A DNA stretch of 64,000 nt from Desulfuromonas acetoxidans DSM 684 (GTDB lineage Bacteria; Desulfobacterota; Desulfuromonadia; Desulfuromonadales; Desulfuromonadaceae), in the NCBI RefSeq assembly GCF_000167355.1, contig NZ_AAEW02000004.1, positions 1 through 64,000 on the forward strand, in the 5' to 3' direction. Made by a program: the position numbers and the translations under genes. Of the stretch, positions 57,695-64,000 are shown one piece after another (positions within the stretch are counted from its first letter, which is position 1; each line of letters begins with the position of its first letter). The notes below the pieces were generated by a model. That model was not told the origin of the DNA. It ran no database searches and saw only the letters and a program-made list of their open reading frames with translations.

Positions 57695-58171
57695 GTGGCT
57701 GTCGAAATCGAACGCAAATTTCTCGTTGTTGGTGATGACTGGCGCGAACAGGCCACCTCGCGCAGTCGCTTCAGTCAAGGATACCTGTCCACCCTGCCCG
57801 GCCGGTCTGTGCGGGTACGCGTTGCCGATAACAACGCCTGGTTGACCATTAAAGGGGCAACCGTCGGCGCGACCCGCAGTGAATTTGAATATGCCATTCC
57901 TGTCAACGAGGCTCAGGAGATGCTCGACAACCTGTGTCAGCGCCCGCTCATCGAAAAATGGCGTTACCTGATCCACATTGATGGCCTGACCTGGGAAGTT
58001 GATGAGTTTCTCGGTGAAAACCAGGGATTGATCGTGGCGGAACTTGAACTCGACTCCGAAGCACAAACCTTTACCCGCCCTGATTGGCTCGGTGTCGAAG
58101 TCACAGACGACCCGCGCTACTTCAACGCCAGCCTGAGTGTCACCCCCTATTCAAGTTGGGAGAAACACTGA
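57695..58171 (+). CDS. CYTH-domain inorganic triphosphatase
   Basis: A 158-residue CYTH protein starting VEIERKFLV, the ExExK metal/substrate motif. The tunnel-forming beta strands include GYLSTLPGRSVRVRVADNNA and EFEYAIPV, with a late VEVTDDPRY. Such enzymes hydrolyse tripolyphosphate or process adenylates. It starts at GTG 57695 with AGGAGG upstream. The position 16 bp after ppk1 suggests a role in polyphosphate turnover. Its stop overlaps the next start (TGATG). Confidence 0.9.
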   Translation: MAVEIERKFLVVGDDWREQATSRSRFSQGYLSTLPGRSVRVRVADNNAWLTIKGATVGATRSEFEYAIPVNEAQEMLDNLCQRPLIEKWRYLIHIDGLTWEVDEFLGENQGLIVAELELDSEAQTFTRPDWLGVEVTDDPRYFNASLSVTPYSSWEKH

Positions 58172-58677
58172 TGTCGAACAGAACAAAAAAGCTCACCCTG
58201 ATCCGTCACGCCAAATCAAGCTGGGACGATGACGAACTCGACGACAAGCAACGCCCCCTCACCCGCCGCGGCGAAAAAGACGCCGCCTGCATCGGCAAAT
58301 GGCTAAAAGATCAACATTGGCGGCCCGACGGCCTGTGGTCGAGCAATGCCCTGCGTGCCCTGATGACCAGCAAGATCATCGCCAGTACGGCAAAACTCAG
58401 CCTCAGCAGTCTGGAGAAAAAGAAAAAACTCTATCTGGCTGAAGCGGATAACCTGATGAGCCTAATCACCAACCTCGACGACCGCATTGACCATATCGCC
58501 CTGGTCGGTCACAACCCCGGCCTGCTTGACTTCGTCAATGCCCTTACCGGCGAGATGATCGAAACCCTGCCAACCTGCGCCGTGTATATCATAGAATTCC
58601 CCTGCCGCACCTGGCAGGAAGTCACCACAGGATTCGGCACCACCCAGGCTAAGATCACCCCCAAAAAACTACGCTGA
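58171..58677 (+). CDS. sixA: SixA-type histidine phosphatase
   Basis: A 168-residue protein of the phosphoglycerate-mutase-like histidine phosphatase fold. The catalytic motif is LIRHAKSSWDD and the second His is in ALVGHNPGLLDFV. SixA in Escherichia coli removes phosphate from phospho-His proteins; here, next to ppk1 and a CYTH triphosphatase, a polyphosphate-related substrate is equally plausible. It starts on the base that ends the CYTH gene (TGATG). Confidence 0.87.
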   Translation: MSNRTKKLTLIRHAKSSWDDDELDDKQRPLTRRGEKDAACIGKWLKDQHWRPDGLWSSNALRALMTSKIIASTAKLSLSSLEKKKKLYLAEADNLMSLITNLDDRIDHIALVGHNPGLLDFVNALTGEMIETLPTCAVYIIEFPCRTWQEVTTGFGTTQAKITPKKLR

Positions 58678-58802
58678 TCCAAGGGGCGTTCTCAATCAGC
58701 GATCATGCATGTCTCCACTGTGCGAATGACGGTTTTTTCTGGTGGCAGCCGGTGCTAGGATAACCCGCATCATCAGCATACTCACATCTGTGGAGACACA
58801 TC

Positions 58803-59804
58803 ATGCAGCTTGCGCCCCAACTAACGACCGTGCGCTTCTGGCGCTTAACGGTTCAATGGGTTTTCTTCGCCTGGATTCTGTTTATCGGTGTTCAATTCGG
58901 CCGTTTTGTCTATCACTTCACCAGTGGCGGACACGGCGCACTCGTCAACCGCCCTCCCGGCGTTGAAGGCTTCCTGCCCATCGGCGCATTGGCCAGCACC
59001 AAGTTCTGGGCCATGACCGGTACAATCCATCCGGTACACCCCGCAGCCGTGGTGCTGTTTGTCACCTTCATTGCCATGAGCCTGCTGGCCAAGAAATCAT
59101 TCTGCTCCTGGCTGTGCCCAGTCGGCACCCTGTCTGAACTCACCTGGAAGCTCGGCAAAAATGTCTTCGGCGAAAACTTCCATCTGTGGCGTTGGCTCGA
59201 CCTGCTGCTACGCAGCCTCAAATACCTGTTGCTGCTTTTTTTCGCCAAACTGATCCTGCTCGACATGCCGGCAAGTGCCCTGGGTGGCTTTCTCGGCTCC
59301 CCCTACTGGGCCATGAGCGACGTCAAAATGCTGCACTTCTTCACCGACCCCAGCTTTGACACCATTGCCGTCATCATCGTGCTGATCGGCTTTTCCCTGC
59401 TGTTTAAAAACGCCTGGTGCCGCTACCTGTGCCCCTACGGTGCCCTGCTCGGTCTGGTCAGCATGCTCAGCCTGTTCAAAATCCGCCGCCGCATCGACAC
59501 CTGCACCTCCTGTGGCAAATGCGCCAAAGCCTGCCCATCACTGCTACCTGTCGATAGCAAGAAGACCATCCACAGCCCAGAATGTACCGGCTGCCTGAGC
59601 TGTGTCGAATCCTGCCCGCACCACTCCCTGCACATGGGACCACCGAAGGTCGCTGATACGCCGAAATGGGTGTTCCCAGTAGTCGCTATGGGGATTTATG
59701 TCGCAGGGGTTGGCCTAGGCATGGCGACAGGCCACTGGCACTCGGTGCTGACCTATGCCGATTACGCCCAATGGATACCGAGGTTATCGACCTTGGGGTT
59801 TTGA
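58803..59804 (+). CDS. NapH/NosR-type membrane ferredoxin
   Basis: A 333-residue polytopic protein with about five helices, two CxxxCP membrane-face motifs (FCSWLCPVG and WCRYLCPYG) and two 4Fe-4S sites (CTSCGKCAKACP, CTGCLSCVESCP). The family passes electrons between the quinone pool and periplasmic or cytosolic redox partners. No nap or nos genes are adjacent, so its partner is unknown. A strong terminator follows the gene. Confidence 0.9.
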   Translation: MQLAPQLTTVRFWRLTVQWVFFAWILFIGVQFGRFVYHFTSGGHGALVNRPPGVEGFLPIGALASTKFWAMTGTIHPVHPAAVVLFVTFIAMSLLAKKSFCSWLCPVGTLSELTWKLGKNVFGENFHLWRWLDLLLRSLKYLLLLFFAKLILLDMPASALGGFLGSPYWAMSDVKMLHFFTDPSFDTIAVIIVLIGFSLLFKNAWCRYLCPYGALLGLVSMLSLFKIRRRIDTCTSCGKCAKACPSLLPVDSKKTIHSPECTGCLSCVESCPHHSLHMGPPKVADTPKWVFPVVAMGIYVAGVGLGMATGHWHSVLTYADYAQWIPRLSTLGF

Positions 59805-59828
59805 CTCTCAGGGCTCCACCATGATCTG

Positions 59829-59866
59829 AAAAGTCCAGCGCATCATTTTTAATGCGTTGGACTTTT
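59829..59866. terminator. Intrinsic terminator after the NapH-like gene
   Basis: AAAAGTCCAGCGCAT and ATGCGTTGGACTTTTTT form a long stem around CATTTTTA, with a T-run on the plus strand. It marks the right end of the GC-rich core chromosome here. Confidence 0.9.
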
Positions 59867-59972
59867 TTATTGCAAATAGCCACAAGTCAAAATTAAAAAA
59901 ATAGATTAAACCACGAACATCGACTATCTTTACCTTGGCTAATTTAAAGTGATATCAGGGACAAAATCGAAA

Positions 59973-60187
59973 TCTGCCTAGCATGGCTAAGCGATCTCAA
60001 AAGAGCAGATATCCTTCCATAGTTTTCTGCATTTCGTAATAGCTGCAGGCCGAGGCACATGCCACAGAGAAACTGTAACAAGCGAGAATAACAACTAAAA
60101 AATAGAAACGCTCTTAAATTACTTGAATGAAATCATTTACTAGGCAGAATCTGTCAATATGGTGATAGGCAGAAACATTTCTGCCTA
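59973..60187. promoter_or_regulatory. Four TAGGCAGA/TCTGCCTA sites upstream of the AAA ATPase
   Basis: The 8-mer occurs at 59973-59980 (reverse), 60141-60148 (forward), and twice in a perfect palindrome TAGGCAGAAA-CA-TTTCTGCCTA (60166-60187), 35 bp before the start. The arrangement looks like an operator set. The regulator is unknown. Confidence 0.5.
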
Positions 60188-60221
60188 ATACACTGTTAGC
60201 CATCAAGGAAAGAATTTAAAA

Positions 60222-61505
60222 ATGAGCAGCCCTACCGTTAATCAAATAGAAAATGCATTTCTTCCCGCAAAAGAAATATCAGATGCTGAAAGGTTTGCCG
60301 GACGGGAGAGTGCTGTAAAAGATGCTTATTATTCATTAATTGCGGAAGGTTCCAATATTGCCATTGTGGGTAATAGAGGCATTGGGAAAACCTCTTTATC
60401 TCGCCAAGTTGCTAATATCGGTCGTGGAGACAGTTCTCTTTTGAGCAAAATAGGGCTCAGAAATGACGGAAGCTTAGATTTTCTAACTGTTTATATGGCA
60501 TGTGGAAATCAAGTTAGATCAACTGACGAACTGCTTGAACGAATACTTACATCCACTAGTTGCCTTGCTGAGTGGATATATGACATACCAAATGCAAAAA
60601 AAGTAATGTTGAACTATTCACCAAAGTTTGGTGCCAATTTATTTGGGGTAAGCGTTGAACTTGGTGCTAGCAAAGAAACTGAAACCACCGCAGCACCAGC
60701 AATTTCTAGCCATAGCACAGATGTAGTATTTACAAATGTCGTAGATGCTATAGCAAAAGAAGGCATAGCCAAAGATGGCGTGCTAATTGTTATAGATGAA
60801 TTTGACCAAATTCCCGACCCTAAAGGCTTCGCTTCTTTCCTCAAAGCATTAGCAACAAATAGCCCTAACGTAAAGTTTTGCATTGTTGGTGTAGCCCGTG
60901 ACATTCAAGCATTAATGAAAGAGCATGAGTCAACCGACAGGCTTTTCGCAGGCAGCATTATCCATTTGTCACCCATGGAACCTGAAGAGTTAACGGCTAT
61001 CATTTCAAATGCAGAAACACACATTGGCAACCACATCACTTTTGAACAGTCCGCACGAGACAAGCTCGTTTCCTTAGCACAAGGCCACCCGTATATGGTG
61101 CACCTAATTGGCAAATTTGCACTCAGAGGCGCGTTCCATGAAGGCAAGACCACGATATCGGCAGAAGACATTGAAAGCACCCTTGCCGACATCGCGCAAA
61201 GAAAAGCTGATCCTATATTGGAAGGTAAATACAGAAAAGCCGTCGCGTCATCTTTCCAACGTGAAATAGTATTGAAAGCAATGGCTGGCGCAATAGACGA
61301 ACAAGGCGAAATATGGACAACAAATGCATATAAAGCGGCATTAGACAAAGGGGTTGATAACTCAAGCCAATATGTTGGCCAATTGGTTACAGAAGAATAC
61401 GGTGCCGAGGTGGAGAAATTAAGAGAGAGGTACTATCGTTTCAAAGACTCGCTATTTCAATCATATGTTCTAGCAAGGCCCTCTATGTACAAAGAAAATG
61501 GCTAA
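60222..61505 (+). CDS. Orphan AAA/STAND-type ATPase, possible defence gene
   Basis: A 427-residue cytosolic ATPase. Walker A is IVGNRGIGKTSLSRQV (near residue 48), Walker B and the following acidic residues are LIVIDEFDQIPD, and a sensor segment KFCIVGVARDIQ follows. The C-terminal part (near ISAEDIESTLADIAQRKADP) looks like a winged helix. This resembles Orc1/Cdc6-like or STAND ATPases that occur as single genes in mobile regions. The gene is AT-richer than its left neighbours and sits next to an insertion sequence and attC-like repeats, indicating transfer. Its start is 27 bp after GTTAGCC and it ends in GGCTAAC, complementary words reminiscent of cassette borders. Function unknown. Confidence 0.65.
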   Translation: MSSPTVNQIENAFLPAKEISDAERFAGRESAVKDAYYSLIAEGSNIAIVGNRGIGKTSLSRQVANIGRGDSSLLSKIGLRNDGSLDFLTVYMACGNQVRSTDELLERILTSTSCLAEWIYDIPNAKKVMLNYSPKFGANLFGVSVELGASKETETTAAPAISSHSTDVVFTNVVDAIAKEGIAKDGVLIVIDEFDQIPDPKGFASFLKALATNSPNVKFCIVGVARDIQALMKEHESTDRLFAGSIIHLSPMEPEELTAIISNAETHIGNHITFEQSARDKLVSLAQGHPYMVHLIGKFALRGAFHEGKTTISAEDIESTLADIAQRKADPILEGKYRKAVASSFQREIVLKAMAGAIDEQGEIWTTNAYKAALDKGVDNSSQYVGQLVTEEYGAEVEKLRERYYRFKDSLFQSYVLARPSMYKENG

Positions 61506-61777
61506 CAAACTAATGTCTTTAGACAAATCAAGCGATCTTTCACAATAGAAGACATAGTTCTCCCTTTTTCTGAGCTATGGGTGCTTAAAACTGGCGATAA
61601 TGTCTCTTCGGCTCTTCAGTTTGAGAGCAGGTCTACCTTATTGGCCATGTTGTAAGCGGTCCTCGCATCGAGTGGCGGTAACGATCAACCAGATCATCTG
61701 CGTTTGCAGTGACAATTAGTTTGCGGCCATCTCGACGCGAAGGGTGTTCTCTTAATTGCAGAATGCAGTTGTCATAC
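61506..61777. other. Non-coding flank downstream of the IS110-family transposase
   Basis: About 270 bp with no gene. On the minus strand it lies just 3' of the transposase, where the IS1111 subgroup carries its guide (bridge) RNA. I could not define the RNA ends. Some of it may also be remnant of the preceding gene's 3' region. Confidence 0.4.
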
Positions 61778-63049
61778 TCAGGCAGCGCTCAGATATTGGC
61801 TTTCACAAGCAAAGACACGGTTGCGATCAAAGTGACCACCGGATTTGTACCAGCCGTAGAATAACTTCAGAAATTTCCTCATCACTGCTGTCATTGCCTT
61901 AGTGCCAGACATGCCGTGAGCTTTTTTATTGTGGTAATAAGCTCCGTAAAGTCCGGTTCTTTTCACCAGAGGAAGAACGATCAGGCCAAGAACCTTGCGT
62001 AGCAACCTGCGCCCTTTCTTACTTAGTTTGTTTTTGCCGCGATAGGTTCCGCTCTGTTTTTCCCGCAGGTTCAGACCAGCATAGCGCATGAATTTGCGTA
62101 GAGTCTCAAAATCTCTGACGGGACCCGTTTCAGCAACAATGCGCGCCAGATGGAAAGTGGAAATAACGCCTGGTTGCTGTTGAGGCAAATGCGGGTCAAA
62201 CTGGCAAAGCTCCTGATAAAGGTTTTCCATTTGTTGTCTGGCTTCCTCTTTGCGAGCCTGGTGCCGCTGGCAATCGTCCCATAGTTGCCGGAACCGCCAC
62301 TGTTGAATATCGACTAAACGCGAACCTCTCTGGTTTTTGACCGAACTCTGAGCTTGACTGAAAAGCTTGTCCAAGGTCCTTTGGCGCATTCGAGATACCG
62401 CCTGTTTCATCTGTTGACAAAAGCGATCCTTGCCGTCTTTAGTTATCTGTTGTGGATTGGCTCCATAAAGTTCGATTAAAGCTACTCCTGATCGCGTATA
62501 AAGAAAATCTTTCTGGAAGTCATAATCGGGAAACAGCACTTTCAGCTGGCTCGCGAGAAGACATTTGGTGCGCACAGATTCGATATCGGCCTGCTCGTAA
62601 AGAGCGTGCCACTGCCGCAACAGAGCATACGTTTCATCATAATGACGACAAATAAGGGTCTTCCCCATGCTCGCAAGCGTATGTATGACATGAGGGTCCT
62701 TGAGATCTGTTTTTCCTGAATCGTTGGTCTCGATAGCACGCATTTTAAAAACAGCCTCGCCAGAAACCCAGGCTGTCTTCAAGCCAAGGCGATGGGCCGT
62801 GGCCAGTAGGCTGATGTGATAACAGCCTGTCGGCTCACAAACGACAAGAATTTCAGAATATCCGGCCATATGTGCGCGTTGTGTCCATCTGTTGAGATGT
62901 TTCTCAATCTCCGGCGTCGAATTACGAAACTCGTGATCGGTTAGCTGACCGCTGATTCCGGTTGCCATGTTCAGATATTTTTTGCTGACATCAAAAGCCA
63001 AAATGGCAACAGGCTGATTCGTTTGTGCCGGTGATGTGATAGTCTTCAT
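61778..63049 (-). CDS. IS110-family (DEDD) transposase
   Basis: A 423-residue recombinase. The N-terminal RuvC-like DEDD domain begins LAFDVSKKYLN (Asp20), with the Glu in VVCEPTGCYHI and the paired Asp in GKTDLKDPHVIH. The C-terminal Tnp_20 domain has the presumed nucleophilic Ser in REKQSGTYRGKNKLSKKGRR. Such enzymes recombine DNA guided by a bridge RNA encoded in the element's flank. The start has an AAGGAGG site. The long non-coding flank lies downstream rather than upstream, which favours the IS1111 subgroup. Confidence 0.92.
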   Translation of the reverse strand: MKTITSPAQTNQPVAILAFDVSKKYLNMATGISGQLTDHEFRNSTPEIEKHLNRWTQRAHMAGYSEILVVCEPTGCYHISLLATAHRLGLKTAWVSGEAVFKMRAIETNDSGKTDLKDPHVIHTLASMGKTLICRHYDETYALLRQWHALYEQADIESVRTKCLLASQLKVLFPDYDFQKDFLYTRSGVALIELYGANPQQITKDGKDRFCQQMKQAVSRMRQRTLDKLFSQAQSSVKNQRGSRLVDIQQWRFRQLWDDCQRHQARKEEARQQMENLYQELCQFDPHLPQQQPGVISTFHLARIVAETGPVRDFETLRKFMRYAGLNLREKQSGTYRGKNKLSKKGRRLLRKVLGLIVLPLVKRTGLYGAYYHNKKAHGMSGTKAMTAVMRKFLKLFYGWYKSGGHFDRNRVFACESQYLSAA

Positions 63050-63135
63050 TGGGCTCCTCCTTGATCATGATAGAAATTAGCGGATCTGCCAGGATCACGC
63101 TCGTAGGTTCACTGTCCGAATTACAGTGATTATGA

Positions 63136-63228
63136 CAGGGAGGAGTCCTCTTTGTTAAAGTGATTAGAATAATAGTAGATCAACCGGACGGAAAATGCTT
63201 CTGCTTTTGGCCAAAAGGCAAAATCTAA
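63136..63228 (+). pseudogene. C-terminal remnant of a cassette-type ORF
   Basis: An open frame of 31 codons without a start, ending DQPDGKCFCFWPKGKI. Its end aligns with the C-terminus NQPDGEYVCAKLKNKI of the next ORF, and both run into the same attC-like repeat. The 5' part seems to have been removed where the insertion sequence ends. Confidence 0.6.
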
Positions 63229-63281
63229 AATTGCGGTGGTGGCCCGAGCTTCACGTCGCCGCCGGTTATCATGAACCGTTA
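63179..63281 (+). repeat. attC-like structured repeat, copy 1
   Basis: A 103-bp repeat ATCAACCGGACGG..CATGAACCGTTA. The ends AACCGG-A-CGG and CCGCCGGTT pair with one bulged base, and an inner GCGGTGGTGG/GTCGCCGCC stem is possible. Homology to copy 2 stops exactly at CCGTTA, as at an integron cassette boundary. The canonical R'' box is only a partial match (GATCAAC). Confidence 0.6.
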
Positions 63282-63305
63282 GCGCGCAAAAATTGAGGGG
63301 CATAA

Positions 63306-63769
63306 ATGATTCCAGAGTTGGAATATGCAGACTACATAGTTTTTCTCTTTTCGATCCCAGCAGCACTATGTGTGTTACTGCCCTGTCTACCGGCAATAAT
63401 AATTTCATTTTTAAAACACAAAAAAATCGAAAAAAAACTTAAATTTTCAATCACCTCCTGTGCTTTTGCATATGGCATCACCCTAATTATTCTAGGCATT
63501 TTTAGCGCCCCATTCATGCTCATAAACACCTTTTTAACGCCCAAGTGGCAAATGATTGGCGGGCAGCAATATGAAAACTTCGCTTATTTTTTATAAACTG
63601 TGAAAGATTTATTTCTGAACTATTATTTATTCCACTTGTTGTCGTTTTTTCTATCGTTGTTCCATTCAAAATGATCAAAGCTTGGCAGCAACTTGAAGAA
63701 AAAGCGTGCTACCAAACTAATCAACCGGACGGGGAATACGTCTGCGCTAAATTAAAAAACAAAATCTAA
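63306..63769 (+). pseudogene. Small membrane protein, cassette-type, frameshifted
   Basis: The first frame (63306-63596, GAGGGG site upstream) encodes hydrophobic helices (IVFLFSIPAALCVLLPCLPA, then AYGITLIILGIFSAPFMLIN) and stops at TAA after a T6 run (63587-63592). Re-reading one T opens a second frame to 63769 (ISELLFIPLVVVFSIVVPF, ending AKLKNKI), giving a natural 154-residue protein with three to four helices. A lost T (T7 to T6) or slippage at the T-run explains this. It lies between the two attC-like repeats. Function unknown. Confidence 0.65.
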
Positions 63770-63821
63770 ATTGCGGTGGTGGCCGAATCTTCGCGTCGCC
63801 GCCGGTTATCATGAACCGTTA
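63720..63821 (+). repeat. attC-like structured repeat, copy 2
   Basis: A 102-bp copy of the repeat at 63179, with the same AACCGG-A-CGG / CCGCCGGTT stem. Sequence differs mainly in the inner loop and in the coding part. It diverges right after CCGTTA. Confidence 0.6.
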
Positions 63822-64000
63822 TCTTTTTGCGGTAAATAAACTTGGAAGGTTCAGACGGACAGAGGGTCCGGCCTTGAATTGCAATATTCTTAGAGAAAAT
63901 GCTGTAATTCAACACCTGCCCCTATGGGAAACTCCTGCTGCCCATCATTATTTCAATGGCTGTTCCTGCCCATTCCGTTCTGCGCTGAGCGCGATCAGCA
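63811..64000 (+). CDS. Partial ORF running off the window
   Basis: An ATG inside the attC-like repeat (MNRYLFAVNKLGRFRRTEG) opens a frame that remains open for 63 codons to the window end. There is no good ribosome site and the same ATG in copy 1 meets a stop after three codons, so this may be chance. No family is recognised. Confidence 0.25.
   Translation, partial: MNRYLFAVNKLGRFRRTEGPALNCNILRENAVIQHLPLWETPAAHHYFNGCSCPFRSALSAIS

Larger units (their letters stand above)
61506..63150 (-). mobile_element. IS110/IS1111-family insertion sequence (ends not defined)
   Basis: The transposase gene with its non-coding flanks. IS110-type elements lack clear terminal inverted repeats, so the ends are approximate. 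Right of the transposase the sequence enters a truncated cassette-type ORF near 63136. Confidence 0.55.

Overview
The window reads as a chromosomal piece of a marine-type, anaerobic deltaproteobacterium of the Desulfuromonas/Geobacter group. This is an inference from gene content: a periplasmic pentahaem cytochrome, an N-type (probably Na+-coupled) ATPase operon, a SatP-type acetate permease under an apparent sigma-54 promoter, molybdenum-cofactor genes, an encapsulin with encapsulated ferritin, and a probable selenoprotein. The first ~59.8 kb is GC-rich, compact core chromosome. The last ~4.2 kb is clearly AT-richer and carries mobile or cassette-like DNA.

Layout. 0.35-4.7 kb: methionine salvage (mtnA), glutamine synthetase adenylylation (glnE) and a 28-residue lipoprotein. 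5.8-6.6 kb: ttcA, followed by a TetR remnant. 7.3-13 kb: a molybdenum cofactor operon (MoeA-like protein, moeA, mobB, moaA, mobA) running into tatA-tatB-tatC, so Moco synthesis and export of folded cofactor enzymes sit together. 13.5-14.1 kb: periplasmic msrA between two copies of a ~200-bp non-coding element. 14.6-20.4 kb: gltBD. 22.3-23.8 kb: efp-epmA. 24.4-30.4 kb: satP, an NtrC-type regulator, a Cache-domain kinase, an AI-2E-type permease and a cNMP-binding protein. 30.7-32.5 kb: uvrC. 34.5-36.2 kb: the cytochrome with an in-frame UGA and a small secreted protein. 36.7-43.2 kb: atpDCQRBEFAG. 43.3-49.3 kb: a lipase-like lipoprotein, a CDGSH protein, modD, encapsulin, ferritin, a crotonase and trxC. 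49.5-59.8 kb: an EAL phosphodiesterase, a DMT permease, a marR-yceI-wrbA operon, an esterase, ppk1-CYTH-sixA and a NapH-like ferredoxin. 59.9-64 kb: an AAA ATPase, an IS110-family transposase and two attC-like repeats around a frameshifted cassette-type ORF.

Two observations stand out. First, four intergenic regions (4.8-5.8, 20.4-22.2, 32.5-34.4 and 44.5-45.3 kb) are filled with a ~580-bp repeat unit made of about nine hairpins. The hairpin arms change between copies in a compensatory way, so base pairing is what is conserved. All four clusters lie between convergent genes and all copies point the same way. Second, the cytochrome reading frame is interrupted by a single in-phase TGA at codon 323 and then continues for 130 codons; a stem-loop resembling a bacterial SECIS begins 10 nt after the TGA.

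All calls rest on reading the sequence and remembered family features; no database search was possible.
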